Assembly (NCBI RefSeq): GCF_048773025.1
Contig: NC_133561.1
Coordinates: forward strand, 29,912,001-29,976,000
Length of the DNA stretch: 64,000 bases
Reading direction: 5' to 3'
Source: Camelus bactrianus
Taxonomy: Eukaryota; Chordata; Mammalia; Artiodactyla; Camelidae
The notes beneath the pieces were generated by a model. That model was given only the letters and a program-made list of their open reading frames with translations, did not search any database and was not told the DNA's origin. A program made the translations under genes and the position numbers. Below are positions 1-12,128 of the stretch, in pieces. How positions within the stretch are numbered: the first letter of the stretch is position 1; every line of letters begins with the position of its first letter.

Positions 1-1610
1 CAATTTGGATGCTTTTTTTTTTTTTTTTTTTTTTTTCTTGTTTGATTGCTGTGGCTAGGACTTCCATTGCTATGTTAAATAGAAGTGGTGTGAATGGGCA
101 TCCTTGTATTTTTCCTGAAATTAGAGGAAAGGCTTTCAGCTTTTCACTGTTGAGTATGATGTTAGCTGTGCTTTTGTCCTAAATGGCATTTATAATGTTG
201 AAATATGTTCCCTCTATCTCAACTTTTGATGACAGTTTTTATCATAAATGGATGTTGCATTTTGTCAAACGATTTTCTGCATCTGTTGAGATGATCATGT
301 GATTTTTATTCTTCCTTTTATTAATGTGGTGCATCTCATTGATTGATTTGTGAATACTGAACTATCCTTGTGACCCTGGAATAAATCCCACTTGATCATG
401 GTGTATGACCATTTTTATATATTGTCAGATTTGGTTTGCTAATATTTTGTTGAGGATTTTTGCATCTGTATTCATCAGACATATTGGTCTGTAATTTTCT
501 TTTCTTGTAGTATCTTTGTCTGGTTTTGGTATCAGGCTAATGGTGGCCTTGTAGAATGACTTTGGGAATGTTCCATCCTCTTCAATTTTTTGGAATAGTT
601 TGGAATAGAAGAATAGGTATTAGCTCTTCCTTATATGTTTGGTAGAATTTCCCATGAAGCCATCTGGTCCTGGACATTTGTTTGCTGGGAGTTTTTTTAA
701 ATTACAAATTCAGTTTCAGTACTAGTGCTTAGTCTGTTCAAATTGTCTGTTTCTCCTTGATTCAGTCTTGGCATATTGTATGTTTCTAGAAATTTGTCCA
801 TTTCTTCTAGGTTGTCCAATTTGTTGGCATATTTGTAGTATTCTCTTATGGTTTTTTATATCTCTGTAGTTGTTATTTTTCCACTTTCCTTTATTATTTA
901 GGTCCTCTCTCTTTTCTTCTTGGTGAGCCTGGCTAGAGGGTTATCAACTTTATCTTTTTAAAAATTCAGCTTTTGGTTTTATTGTTTTTTTTTTTTTGGT
1001 CTCTATTTTATTTCCTCTCTGATTTTTATTATTTCCTACCTTCTCTTGAATTTAGGCTCTGCTTGTTCTTCTTGTTCTTCTATTTCTAATTCCTTTAGAT
1101 AGTAAACTAGGTTGTTTATTTGAGATTTTTCTTGTTTCTTGAGGAAGGTCTGTACTGCTATGAACTTCCTTTTTAGAACAGATTTTGCTGCATCCCAGAG
1201 ATTTTGGAAAGTTGTTCTTCCATTTTCATTTGTCTCAAGGTATTTTCTGACTCCTCTTTGATATCTCCATTGACCCACTGTTTTTTAGTAGCATGTTGTT
1301 TAGTTTCCACGCAATTATTTTTTTTTCTCATTTCTCTTCCTGTAATTGATTTTTAGTTTCATACCAAAGTATGTTTATACTTTGTTTTAAAGTCTGTTTT
1401 GTCTGATATGAATATTGCTGTCCCTGCTTTTTTGTCATTTCTGTTTGCATGAAATATTTTTTTCAATCCTCTTTCAGTTGGTGTTTGTCTTTATCTCTGA
1501 AATGAGTCTCTAGTAGGCAGCATACAGATGGGTCTTTTTTTTTTAAATCCAATCCACCACCCTATGTCTTTTGATTGAAGCATTTAGCCCACTAATATTT
1601 TATTAATAGC
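1..1610 (-). mobile_element. L1 LINE fragment, ORF2 reverse-transcriptase region
   Basis: Read on the minus strand this is the L1 ORF2 coding region. It contains the complements of the familiar RT segments, for example around 60-120, 640-680 and 1390-1450. It runs off the left edge, and its 5' end at about 1.6 kb is truncated. No long open frame survives; the longest piece is about 80 codons at 1036-1278. A long T run sits at about 13-36. It is a dead non-LTR retrotransposon. The exact subfamily cannot be told by eye. Confidence 0.9.
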
Positions 1611-2700
1611 TATGTATCTCAACAAGAGATGTTAGTGGTCTGAAGGAATCCAATGATAACAAATCAAAAACAAGAGCAGGAAATGCTGACATGTGGAGCA
1701 GAAGGTAAAGTTGACATTTCTGGGAACTGAGACACTAGCAGACAGGAGGGAAATGGTTACAGTCTAATCCATTTGTCTTGCTTATAATTGTTGTCATAGT
1801 GTAAGTGTGTATTCCATGGACCTGCGTACTGCCACTAATGAATAAAATAAATATTAATATATTATACTCGTAATATCCTTAATGCAAATTCTATGAAGAG
1901 TGTTCCAAGAAATAACAAGTTTGAGAAGCAAAATAAATTCTTATATTAGCAATTTCACCAAAGGATTCTGTGTAGAGCTATTAGCTTGCTGGGAGATCCA
2001 AATATTATCCATTAATGTTACCTAGCATTTTCTAGTATTGAATATTTGCTATAAGTTACAGTTTTTTATGAGTACTATTAAACCTGATATTTCTTATTTA
2101 TTATATAATTTTGACATTGAAATCTATAATGATAAATAAAGAACACAAATGATGTTAGAAGCAGTTTAAGAAAGACAAGGAAATAAGTCAGCCCATTGCC
2201 AGATATGTTTTAAATTATTGCAATGTTAGTTTGGGGCCTTCACAGCATCTCAGATATAGATATATATTATATAGATATATATAAATATATTCACAACATC
2301 AAAAGGTCAAAAACTTCTGCAAAAACCCTGATGAGACAATGCCTCTTACTTCTAAGAGCAATAAGTAGTTTAATAGTAATGTCAAAGGACAAGATTTAGG
2401 GGAAAATAAGCAAAACTGTAGCAGTAGATGGATTGTCTACCAACACTATCTCAAAAAAAAAAATGAGTATTTTAAGACAAGTTTCTTAAGTAAAGGACTT
2501 CAGTTTCCCAAAAGTTTATCATCAGTTTTGACATAAATATATAACTACTATAATACAATAGAAGAGTTATACACAGAAAAATCTGATGCCCTTCACAAAT
2601 TCAAATTTTGTAGGGAGAGAAGGAGGACAGTTACATCCCAGTGGGTTAAATCTACAGATATGTACATTGTGTTGAGATTACAATGAAGCAACATCTAACA
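1611..2700. other. AT-rich intergenic DNA, no gene seen
   Basis: This stretch is AT-rich unique-looking sequence with an ATATAT low-complexity patch at about 2255-2292. I see no coding potential, RNA gene or recognisable repeat apart from that patch. Confidence 0.6.
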
Positions 2701-3060
2701 TCCTGTTCCAAAAGAAGGTGATGCTGGGCTGAACCTTGAAGGAAGGCTAAGAATAAGCCAGGAGGACAGGGTGGGAGTGGGTCCAAGCAAAGGGTACAGC
2801 ATGTGCAAAGGCCCAGGAGTATGAAAACATGACAATTTCAGAAAAAATTAGATGTGACCATAGTAAATAATATATGATGAATATGTGGCAGGAAAAGCAT
2901 GCAGGATCAGCTCAGGAAGGTCTTATTATGTTATATTGGGACTTTGAATTTCATCCAGAATGCTATGAAAATGCCTCAAAGTATTTTAAGAGGAATGACA
3001 ATTCAGATGTGCATTTATAGAGTGAAAGATATGAAATGAGGAATTTCCGAAGTCTCTTCC
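2700..3060 (-). repeat. L2 LINE fragment (ancient)
   Basis: The order of landmarks matches the complement of the L2 3' region: 'AAGGCTAAGAATAAGCCAGG', then 'GCATGTGCAAAGGCCC' near 2800, then 'GGACTTTGAATTTCATCC' near 2940. Related minus-strand pieces occur near 33.8 kb and 61.7 kb. The copy is strongly diverged and has no coding capacity. Confidence 0.6.
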
Positions 3061-3182
3061 ATCTTTAATGGCTCATGATTCCACAAAGAGTGAAGACCTG
3101 ATCCAGAGCAGAGAGGGTGAAGAGCTGGAAACAGGAGAGTGAGCTCACAGGAGACATGGGAGGATTGCTGTGAATTACTGAG

Positions 3183-3279
3183 TCTGAGTGAGGATAGGTG
3201 TGATGGTGTAATTAGCTGGCATGGGATGAATCTGAGTGAGGGATGGGTGTGATGGTGTAATTAGCTGGCATGGGATACA
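3183..3279. repeat. Two-copy tandem duplication, 48-bp unit
   Basis: Units 3183-3230 and 3231-3279 are nearly identical. Both start TCTGAGTGAGG and carry GTGATGGTGTAATTAGCTGG, with a single-base length difference and a few substitutions. The similarity implies a recent duplication. No function is apparent. Confidence 0.9.
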
Positions 3280-4056
3280 GGAGAGAGGACAGGTTTGAGG
3301 GGTAGTGGTAAGACCAGTTCAATTTCCAACAGGTTAAGATTTGGCATTTCTTACAAAACTCACTAAGGCTACTAGGTGATCTCATCCCTCAAACTTTCTT
3401 TAGCACCAGGAGGGAAAAGACTGCTGAAATCCTCCAAATTCCCATGGAAAGTAGGCCAAAGAAACACTGCTCTCAAAACAGATAGGAAGGAAAATAAGAA
3501 GCTACTCCCAGCAACTACTGAACGATTAGGTAATTTCAGAACTCCTTCATCCAAACCCACTTAATTACACCCTTTAGTATCCAATTATTTTAGGCTTAAC
3601 ACTAATAACAGTTTGGTGAGAACTTGGTGATCTATTTGATGTCTTAATCCGGCCTATCAATTCCACGGTTTGTAGCCAAATTATAATCACCCTTATCTGC
3701 ATTCTTTCCCTTTAAAGCAAGTTCTTGCTACTACTTGAGGAATAAAACCTTCCCTCTCCCCAATACATTCGACATACACTCAGAGACCCAGCATCGAGTG
3801 TCATGCCCAATGCCACGAACACAGTGGGTACCCAGTGTGTCCTAGGGTTGCTGATAATACATGTTGGAAATAACTTCACTTCTCCCTTGGAGAGGAAAAG
3901 GAGAAAAAAGATGCTGCTAGAATGTGACCGTAATGTGGATAAACAAGTACCGGGAATGGTTAGAATGGAAGTCCACTCTGTTTTGCAGAGACTCCAACTT
4001 TGTAAGCAGCCCAAAGAGGACAGGTTGACCAATGACTGTTTTGGTTTTAAGGTGGG

Positions 4057-4082
4057 GTGTGTGTATGTGTGTGTGTGTGTGT
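4057..4082. repeat. (TG)n microsatellite
   Basis: About 13 TG dinucleotides with one A interruption. It is likely to be length-polymorphic. Confidence 0.9.
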
Positions 4083-5374
4083 AGGGGAAATGTGATGCCT
4101 CAATGGGAAAACTGTACTGAGAAAGGAAATGTTTCTGATAGTCGAGGAGATGACCACACTGCACCAGCACGCAAGGATGGAGATGCAGTGAGGACACAGA
4201 TGAGTCAGGTGAGCTGGACTGTAATTAGATTCCACAGTCAGATCATCGAATAGGAATTCATATACAAAGAGCAACACACATTCCTCCTCAAATGATGACC
4301 TGCATCAGCCAGGGAGGCTTAGTCTGTCAGGTGTTTCTGACTTTAGAAATTCTCTCTTTCCCCTGGTCCAGGTCCCTTTCCCAATTCTCTTGGAATCTTA
4401 GACACTTGGTATTTTCCCAAGCCCCAAAACAAAGAAAGCAAAGCAAAAACAAGCAAGATTCCAAGGAAAACATTTAAAGATATGGAGTATGAAAACCAGC
4501 AAATTCAGAATAGTGATTTATCTCAGCTGGGGTGTATGTCTGGCTTGAGGAGGCAGGGGGGACAGGGGAACAAAATTTGTAAGCAACTTCAACTGTAATG
4601 TTAAAGTCCTTTTTCTTGAACTGGGTGTTAGGTACAGTGATGTTTATTATGCCATGGTATCTGAAATATTTCATAATTTTTAAAAAATGTTAAAAAATGG
4701 AAAGAGAGGAACAGAAAGATCACTTTGTCTGTGTCCCTACTCCTACCGGGGAGAAGAGAGAGGCCCATTATTATTATCATTTTATTATAAACTGAAAAAC
4801 CGTTCATAAAATGCACCTACTCTCATCTTTGAGGCTAATGCTCATAAGTCAATTCATTTTTTAGCAAACGTTCAAATCACACACCTATGAAGCTGGATCA
4901 GCTTCAGTGGCTCCATCCATGGGTGTAACTCTAGTTGCACTGAACTTCTGATTTGGAGATGCCCTTCCTGTTGTGTTGGTATTATGACATCATACATGTT
5001 TGAATGACACATCAGGAAGAGAGGTCATCATCCTTAGGTGCTCAGTCAGCTCTGTTACTCACTTGCTGCTGCCAGAGTACTGAGTTATCCCAGGCTTCCT
5101 TGAACCTCGTTTCTCCTCACTAGTCCTGCCCTACGTCTTCTGTACCTCAGCCCCATGATCGTTGCTCTTCTGCAATGATCATATTGCAGAGATCACAAGA
5201 GAAAAGATAAAAGCCATGCGTCATCTTGTTATATAAGACATGAATAGCTACAGGAAAGAAATGAGACAAGAAAGGATGAATCTAGATGCCATCAATAGAC
5301 TTGCACATTATCTGTGTATTTCATCTTTCCTACTTGGGATTATGTCCAAAATAGAGGCTGACACATCTTACCAA

Positions 5375-5595
5375 TACACGGCAAGCCTGAGGCTGTCCTG
5401 TCTGAGTTGAAATCCCTGCTCTGCCACATCCTAGCTACATGATCTTGAGCCAGTTATTTAACCACCTTGTAAATTTTGTGTATTAATAGTGCCCACCTTT
5501 TGAAGTTCAAATAAGGATTAAATGAAGTGATGCATGAAAATGCTTAGCACAGCACAATTTACCTAGTGCACAGCAAGGGCTTAATCAACTTTGAC
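5375..5595 (+). repeat. MIR SINE (ancient), plus strand
   Basis: Landmarks in MIR order: 'GAAATCCCTGCTCTGCCACA', 'TGATCTTGAGCCAGTTATTT', 'ATTAAATGAAGTGATGCATG' and 'AAATGCTTAGCACAGCAC'. It is a diverged tRNA-derived fossil shared by placental mammals. Confidence 0.85.
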
Positions 5596-6440
5596 AGTTA
5601 CTACGTGCATTGATTTTAATTTTTCCTCCTGCCCTTTTGGTATCGAGGATAACTTATATCCAGGAAAAACCAGCTTCCAGGCAAAAGGCGTATCTGGTGA
5701 AAGTAGCTTCTGTGCCTGGAGGAAGGCTTCCTCTGAAAGCAGTGGGTTCTTTCACATGCTCTTTTCTCCCTACTCTCTTCCAGTTGTTTTAACTACAGGT
5801 GCCAAAAATCCGCCCATGGAAGGAGACAGGAGTTGCTAAACTGGTTGGTAGCTTGTTTTGTTTTGATTTCTTAATATGCATTGTTACATTCTATGCACAG
5901 CTAAAAGAGACCAGAGACCCAAAGGACAGTGAGCGTGTTCCCTCCTTCCAGGCTGTCCTGTCACTTTTTTCATCAGAAAAGGAATCTCTTGGGGGGGGGG
6001 GAATAATTTTATTTCCCCCAGAAATAAATGAGGCCAAGAAGGTCATTGGCAAACCGTGGCGCATGATGTCTGAGCTTTGGTACCCCTACCCTCAGACGCC
6101 TCCCTCCGCAGTCCTGAGTGCAGCTGCTGCTACGAAAAGGCCTGAGGATGAAAGCGCTTCTGGAAGACAAGCAAGTTAGTAGCAACACTGCCCACAAAGC
6201 ATTTTAACTTGGAGAGTTCAGGGCAATACTTAGTTTCCAGAGGAAGAGAGCCGTTCTAGATAGAAAACCAAGTTTCAAACAGACACCCGGGAAAGCATAC
6301 TGCCCAGCGGACTGTGTTTCTTCGTATCACGATTTTAAAATAATAATAACTTAAAAAATAATATGTTTTTGCCTACTCCCCCCCCCTCCCCTCTCCTTTC
6401 TCCCAGTCTCAGCCCTCCTCCTTCCAGCCCTCCTGTATTT

Positions 6441-6654
6441 TTAAGAACTCTTTAATGGCTCTCAAAGAGGGAAGGCGAGGGCAAGAGGAGATTGGCTAAG
6501 TGAGAGCAGCGCGGCCCTCCCCCGGCCCCTCCCACGCCCTCCCCGGGGAAACAGCTGGACTGAGAAGGAGAGGGTGGGAGGGAAGGCTGGGATTGGCCGA
6601 GAGTCTGTGGCAGGGTGGGGCAAGGCAGCACAGATGAAGCATTTACCTGTCTAG
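6441..6654 (+). promoter_or_regulatory. SARG: Candidate SARG promoter and noncoding first exon
   Basis: This is the most GC-rich block upstream of the coding exons. It holds C-rich Sp1/KLF-type boxes at about 6515-6545, two inverted CCAAT boxes (ATTGG at 6491 and 6592), an E-box CAGCTG near 6551, and no TATA box. It ends at a consensus splice donor, CTAG|GTAAGT, with the cut after 6654. A noncoding first exon ending here and splicing to the acceptor at 12048 would fit the compact human gene, recalled as about 14 kb in all. I see no clear palindromic androgen-response element beside it. The transcription start is not determined. The true first exon could instead lie off the left edge. Confidence 0.45.
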
Positions 6655-6762
6655 GTAAGTCAGGAAGAGGTCAAAAGAAGAAAGCAGTAAGAGGCAGGTG
6701 AAGCGGTCTCTGCCTCTGTCTGTGCCCTTTGAAATATAAGGGTATTTCTTTCTTCTCTTCAG

Positions 6763-6779
6763 CCCCCCACGCAGTGAAG
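6763..6779 (+). other. Candidate 17-nt micro-exon (speculative)
   Basis: A near-ideal acceptor (TTTCTTTCTTCTCTTCAG, AG at 6761-6762) is followed 17 nt later by a near-ideal donor (AAG|GTGAGT, GT at 6780-6781). It lies 110 nt after the candidate first-exon donor. It could be a tiny noncoding exon or a chance pairing. Only transcripts can tell. Confidence 0.2.
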
Positions 6780-7260
6780 GTGAGTTAATTACTAACCAAC
6801 TATTGCTTCTTCTACAGCAAGGGGTCGGGGGAGGCTTTGTGGGAAGTCTGGGTTAGAATTGTGGGGAGCCCTTCATACCCCAGCTCGGAGGCTTTCCTCT
6901 CTGTTCCTCAACTCTCTGGAGTCCAGTATGTGATCAGAGTGGGTTGGTAGCTTCCTGAGATTGCAGTGTTTTTGTGGAGAACAGGGCCGAGACACATTTT
7001 TTTTTCATCTGCCTATTTAGGTTGGATAAGCATATTGTGTAGGCAACGAGAAAAGAAAACAGGTGTGTTTTAGAAATTTCTGTCTCTGAACTATTGAAAC
7101 TGAGTTGTGATTTTGGAGGAGAATCGTTGGAATAGAGGGATTCAAAACAGGGGATTGCCCAGAGGAGAAAAGTGCCTTGGTTTTCCATTGCATTTCTAAC
7201 TGGAAATTTCCCCATGGCTTTATCAACTCAACGTCTATCTCTATTTAAATAAAGGGTGCC

Positions 7261-7280
7261 GTGTGTGTGTGTGTGTGTGT
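7261..7280. repeat. (GT)n microsatellite
   Basis: Ten uninterrupted GT units. Confidence 0.9.
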
Positions 7281-8102
7281 TCAATAATGGTGATCATAAT
7301 GGAGCTCTTTGTGGACAGGTGTATAAGGCATGAGCCAGGCTAAGTTGCTTGTAAGGGGGTGTGAGGTTTGGTTATATTGAGAAAACTCTAACTCAGGCTA
7401 CCCGCTCATCTTTGGAAAACTCACAGATAATGTAGTTGCAAAGTTGAACCTATTTTAGTTGAACTTAATTAATTTTCCAACTTGTGCCTGTTAACAGACG
7501 CAGGGACTGGCAAGCAGAAAGCTACTCAGCTGTGCCGGGGCCTCACCCACATGACTATTTCACGGCAGCATGTTGAGTCTAGTAGGAATTCCGAGTGGGG
7601 CTCAGGTCAGGGCAGTGTGGCGGAGTCTGGAGAGGAGAACCAGATCAGTGCAGTGGTTCTGCTCTCTGTTCCTTCAGGTGTCCCAGTTGGCAGTGTCCCT
7701 GCACAAGGCAGTTGGATGTAGAAGTCAAGTCAGAGCAGCAAGTCAGCTCTCCATCATCCAGCTTGTGAGGGTCAACATGCTGGTCCCTAACTTCACCCCT
7801 TTTCCTTCTGCTTCAGAAAAGAGGGAAGACTCACTGTCTGGCTCCCAGGACCTGGCACCCCAGCCCTAAGCGAATATATATTGGGTGTCCAGTCGTGGCA
7901 ACTGGAGCTTTAGGCTTTAGCTCAGCCCCACACCACAAAACCAGCCCACCAAGCTCACTGACTGAGGGCTGCCGGAGGTGGTGACCTTGTCAGCAACAAA
8001 GATAACCTACAGCATCATGCAAAGCTCTTCTGCATAGGGACTATTTCTGCCCACCCTCTCCCTCAAACCCATCGGTAATAGAGGAGATTAGAACATTGCC
8101 TA

Positions 8103-8226
8103 GGTGGGGGGAGAGTATAACTCAGTCGTAGAATGCGTGCTTAGCATGCAAGAGGTCCTGGGTTCAATCCCCAGTACCTCCATTAAAATAAATAAATGTT
8201 TAAAAAATTAAAAAAAAAGAAAAAAG
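8103..8226 (+). mobile_element. Vic-1-type camelid SINE, copy 1
   Basis: The tRNA-like head has the A-box region (TATAACTCAGTCGTAGAATG) and an intact B-box (GGTTCAATCC), followed by CCAGTACCTCC and an A-rich tail. The flanks AGAACATTGC and AGAATGTTGC look like a 10-bp target-site duplication with two differences, so this is one of the older copies. It lies in probable SARG intron 1. Confidence 0.95.
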
Positions 8227-9294
8227 AATGTTGCTTAAACACACATCAAAACTTGCCCATGTGCTCATGGAGAATGATCTGTGTTCCTGACATTTGTCTT
8301 AGGATGTCCTCCAGCTCAAGGCACATTTCTGGGTGGTCAGCAAAAAGCAGAGCCATCTGGCCTAAGAGAAACAGGAGACCTCTTTGACCACTGAGGGAGA
8401 GAGGCTGAACTCTTGGAAGTTACTGGGGTGGGCTCACGGAAGGAGGGCAACAAGGGAGTCGTGGGTCTGTTCAGAAGGTACAAAGGAGCCACACTGGAGT
8501 GGGGCTGGAGCCCTCTCCCCTCCCCACCCTCTCCAGATGCCAGAATGCCACATGTCATGTATTTACTCTCCTCCGAGGCTGGGCTGGTTTCAGTGAGTAG
8601 TTAATATTTAATGGGCCTTTGCCTGGGTGGCCTTGATGTAGGCTGCGCACACTTCTTAGCCCATTCCACCCCTCCTCAAGTCGCCTAAAGAGGTCAAAGG
8701 TTAAAAGATACCAGACTCTCACCTTGAGTGTTTTGCTCATTGCTCAGGCTTCTTATCAAGTAGAAATGCCTAGGGTTTCGATGGCCGTCCTGAGATAGTC
8801 CCCAAGTTTCAAGGTTGTAAAGTCGGTGGAAGGAAATGCAGCATCTATTTCGGGTCCAACGGATGAAGGAATTGGGGAGGGGCAGGTGGGAAGAAGAGAA
8901 GACGTTTTCAGGATTCAAACTTTTGAGGTCAGAACACTAGGTATGGAGGTGAGGCATGAGCACCTTAGGGCTCATCCAGCTTCAGTCTCAGATTCAGATT
9001 CGTCTCTGCAGCGCTAATGTCCTGCCGATGACACGAGCTTCAGTGGCGTTTGGTGGGATTTCTTTACTCTGTTGAGACAAAAATCTGGCCTGGAAACATA
9101 GAGCTGACAGAGAAGGGTGATCTTAGGGCTTTCAGTGTTTAATCAGGGATGGCCAGTGGTCCTTCTTTAGGGACATGGCTGTCTTGCATCCGGACAGTCT
9201 CTGAGATGCCCTCTAGAGGGGCCGCGATCCACAGGCTGCCCCGCTGATGCAGTTACAGAGCATTCCCTACTTCCCTTAGGAAGGGGAAGTAGAA

Positions 9295-9420
9295 AGAGCC
9301 CCAGCTTTCTCATCTGTCAAATGGGGAAAATGTCACATCTTGCCTAAGGCATCAGGTTATTTTAAAGACCTAATTAGCATCTCTAAAAGCACATTGTAAT
9401 CTATACCCTGCTATGTTTTT
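9295..9420 (+). repeat. Partial MIR SINE
   Basis: The core 'CTTTCTCATCTGTCAAATGG' is followed by a decayed MIR 3' half. Only a fragment remains. Confidence 0.6.
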
Positions 9421-9944
9421 TGAAGCAACGCTATTCATATTGTTTCTGTCTCTTCCAGCTGCTTTGGGCCATTCTTGGTTCCAAAGCGAGAGTGTGACAG
9501 GCTGCCCTGGGAGGAAGGAGAGGCTAGCAAACCATTATAAAGTCGAAGAGTGCTTGGAAAAACAGGGGTAGTCATTTTCTCTAAAAGGAAGAGGCAGAGT
9601 CTGCTCGCCCCTTCACAGAGAATGAATATTCTGTTAATTACAGTGAGTCACTTTGAGTATTTACTGCCCCAATTTTACACATAAGAAAACTAGAGCCCAA
9701 AAATTACACCCTTGGATCTACACTGATTTCTTGGAAACAATACTTTTGTCTTAATAAAGTTTTGCATTTCCTGTGCCTATTAACTGCTCATAAATGTAAG
9801 TGTAACTAACAGCATTGCCCAAACTCCATCAAGCCACATATTCTCCAGGAAATAAAATGTTTAAGAAAGAGCTTACAGGAATAGGGTAGAAGCCAAAAAA
9901 GAATACTTGCAACAGCTCAACTCAGTAGACACTAGGATGAATGA

Positions 9945-10010
9945 CAAGTTTATTCATCCAGCATTTTCTGAGTGCCTTCTGTGTACCTGGACGTATGAGA
10001 GACGAATCCT
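9945..10010 (-). repeat. Short L2 LINE 3'-end fragment
   Basis: 'TTTATTCATCCAGCATTTTC' followed by 'TGAGTGCCTTCTGTGTACC' resembles the complement of the L2 3' terminus. Confidence 0.5.
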
Positions 10011-10797
10011 CTTTGCTTTAATGAATGGTCTCAACCCCACAGAATGTTAGGAATGAGTTCGTACTTAACAGTCATTAATGGAGAGGATAGCTGAGATAAC
10101 AGCTTTATCCACTGGACTTTCCATGTTTCTGTTTCTTTGGGGTTCTGGGTAATGGGGAACCAACCTTATGAAGGGACCCCAGGAGCTAGCAACCCAATGT
10201 TGATTTATCACTGGGCTTCTTTTGGTACCACTGTCCCCTCTGGTTCCCTCTCTCTCTCCTGAGAGGCTCTGGACCCTTATGAGCTACATGTGTCTGGGTC
10301 ATAAGGGATCTTCCCACTTCCTTCCCGGTTGTCCTGCCCCTCCCTACCTGCCTCACTTGAGGGCCACCTCCCAAGCAGCAGAGGAGCTCCAGGAGGCCTT
10401 GCGCTTGTCAACCCTATGTGGTTGGCATGCTGACTCACCCAGCACAGCCCAGACCTGACTTTGGCACTGGAAGCAGTTATTGACAGAGGCCCGGAGACAA
10501 CCTGCTCTGGAATCCAAACCTCAAGTCTCAAGATCTCAAATGAAACACAGTTTTCCAGGACATTTTACCTAGTATCTGAAGGGTAGGGTAGATGGTAGAA
10601 AATAAAGCATGGCATTATAGGAGAAAATCAGACAAACTATATTCAAATTCTAGCTCTCCCCCAGCTCCCTACTTGACCTTGGAACTGTCTTTTAATCTTA
10701 ATTCTTCTAGAATTTCATTTTAATGTAGAAGAGTCACCTCTGGCCTTTCCAATTCTGGTGGAGTTTTTCCTGAAAACAGGAGTATGAAAATGCCTGA

Positions 10798-10942
10798 GGT
10801 GGGGAGGGTTATAGCTCAGTGGTAGAGTGTGCGCTTAGCACGGCAAGGTCCTGGGTTCAATCCCCAGTACCTCCATTAAAATAAATAAACCTAATTACCT
10901 CCACCTAAAAAATAAATAAATAAGTAAAATTTAAAAAGAAAA
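10798..10942 (+). mobile_element. Vic-1-type camelid SINE, copy 2
   Basis: Full-length-looking copy with head, 'ACCTAATTACCTCC' segment and AAATAAATAAAT tail. It has a perfect 11-bp target-site duplication GAAAATGCCTG at 10786-10796 and 10943-10953, which implies a fairly recent insertion. It lies in probable SARG intron 1. Confidence 0.97.
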
Positions 10943-11284
10943 GAAAATGCCTGGAATTTTTGGAAGAAAGATGGCACTGCCTTCCTTTGCTATTACAATG
11001 GGCACCATGAACTTAAAACTTTTCTTTCTCTATGCATTGGAGTTGGGAGAAAACGACCTAGGACATTGCTCTTGTCAGTCATCACAGGCAAGGGAGCCTC
11101 TTTGGGAGCAAGTGCAGCATCAGCAGGGGGAGATACACCAGGGGGCAGCTGGGTTTGTGCCCACCATTGGGGTCATGCACATACTTCCCAGCCTAGGGAA
11201 ATGATGGAGGTGATGCTGGCCATGGTGGTAGCAGTCATTACAATGGTGATGGTGTGGCTAGGACAGCAGCTGGCAATTATAGGG

Positions 11285-11735
11285 CTGTGCACCACACAAA
11301 ATGTTCTACATGGAGTATTTCATTTTACGTTGACAACCCTATGAAGTAGGTACTATTACGCACTCTGTTTCTTCTCTCAAGCTCTAGTCTTCCATTTAAG
11401 CTGAACCCTTTTATTCTAAATTTTTGTTCCCCTTAAGTCAGTCTCATTTGATCCTAGATGGAACTTGTCTTTTTCTTATTACAAGAACAGTAGTGGTTAC
11501 TGGTTTATTCCTTCCATGTTTGAGTTTTTACTGCCAACTAAACTGTACTAATTGTCCTCATTTACTCCTCATATTAACCCTCTTTAATGAGCAAGGACAG
11601 ACTCCAAGAGTAATTTGCCCCCAAGTCACATCACTGTAAATTGTAGAGCTGGGATTTAAGCCCAGATCCAGCCACCTCCAGGACCCAAGCTATTCACCTT
11701 GTAATATTTACTGTCTGTAGTGATGAAAATGTAGC
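11285..11735 (-). repeat. MIR SINE, minus strand, interrupted
   Basis: The left part has 'ACAACCCTATGAAGTAGGTA', and the right part has 'GGGATTTAAGCCCAGATCC' and related landmarks of the MIR complement. About 190 bp of unassigned sequence (about 11365-11555) separates them, so something has inserted or the region has diverged. Confidence 0.7.
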
Positions 11736-12128
11736 TTAAGCTCCCTGGTTCAGGGAGAAAAGTGACTAGGAGGAATGACAGCATCTCCTTTCTGACTCGG
11801 CTGCTTCTCCACTGCTAAGTCTGTCTTTCTGCATGTCGGTGAGCCAGCTTGTGTGTTGTTCTGCATCCGGCTTCTGTGTCCCTGTGCGGGCTAGGGTGGG
11901 TTGGGTTTGAGTCGTGGCTGTTGATGGCCCCCTCTCGCTCTCTGCTTCCTTGGTGTCCCTGCTGCCCTGCTGCTCCGGGGCCTGGACAGAGTCTCCCCGC
12001 CTGAGCCTGGCTCGGCTCACATGTGGCTTTGATTCTTCTCTTTTCAGGCCCAGCTGGGGACATTCTCCGCTTCCCTTGGCTTCCCCTCTGGAAGCCCCTT
12101 TCGCCGCCCCTGCACCTTGCTTCGGGCG

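Larger units (their letters stand above)
3280..6440. other. Intergenic DNA upstream of SARG
   Basis: No exon is supported here. The stretch contains a (TG)n microsatellite, a MIR copy (listed separately) and a run of ten G at about 5991-6001. An open frame at 5799-6179 has no recognisable protein similarity and looks like chance. In human the next gene on this side would be YOD1, but nothing resembling it is visible. Confidence 0.6.
6655..12047 (+). other. SARG: Probable SARG intron 1
   Basis: If the donor at 6655 is real, this is the first intron. It ends with a good pyrimidine tract and CAG acceptor (TTCTCTTTTCAG, AG at 12046-12047). It carries two Vic-1 SINEs, MIR and L2 pieces, a (GT)n run and a possible 17-nt micro-exon at 6763. 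The remaining segments (about 6800-8100, 8230-9290, 10010-10790 and 10955-11285) show no gene or clear repeat. Confidence 0.5.

Noticed and set aside
5991-6001. G10 run and similar homopolymers as regulatory sites
   Set aside because: Single homopolymer runs (also 22917-22928) are common and have no supporting context such as four G tracts for a quadruplex.
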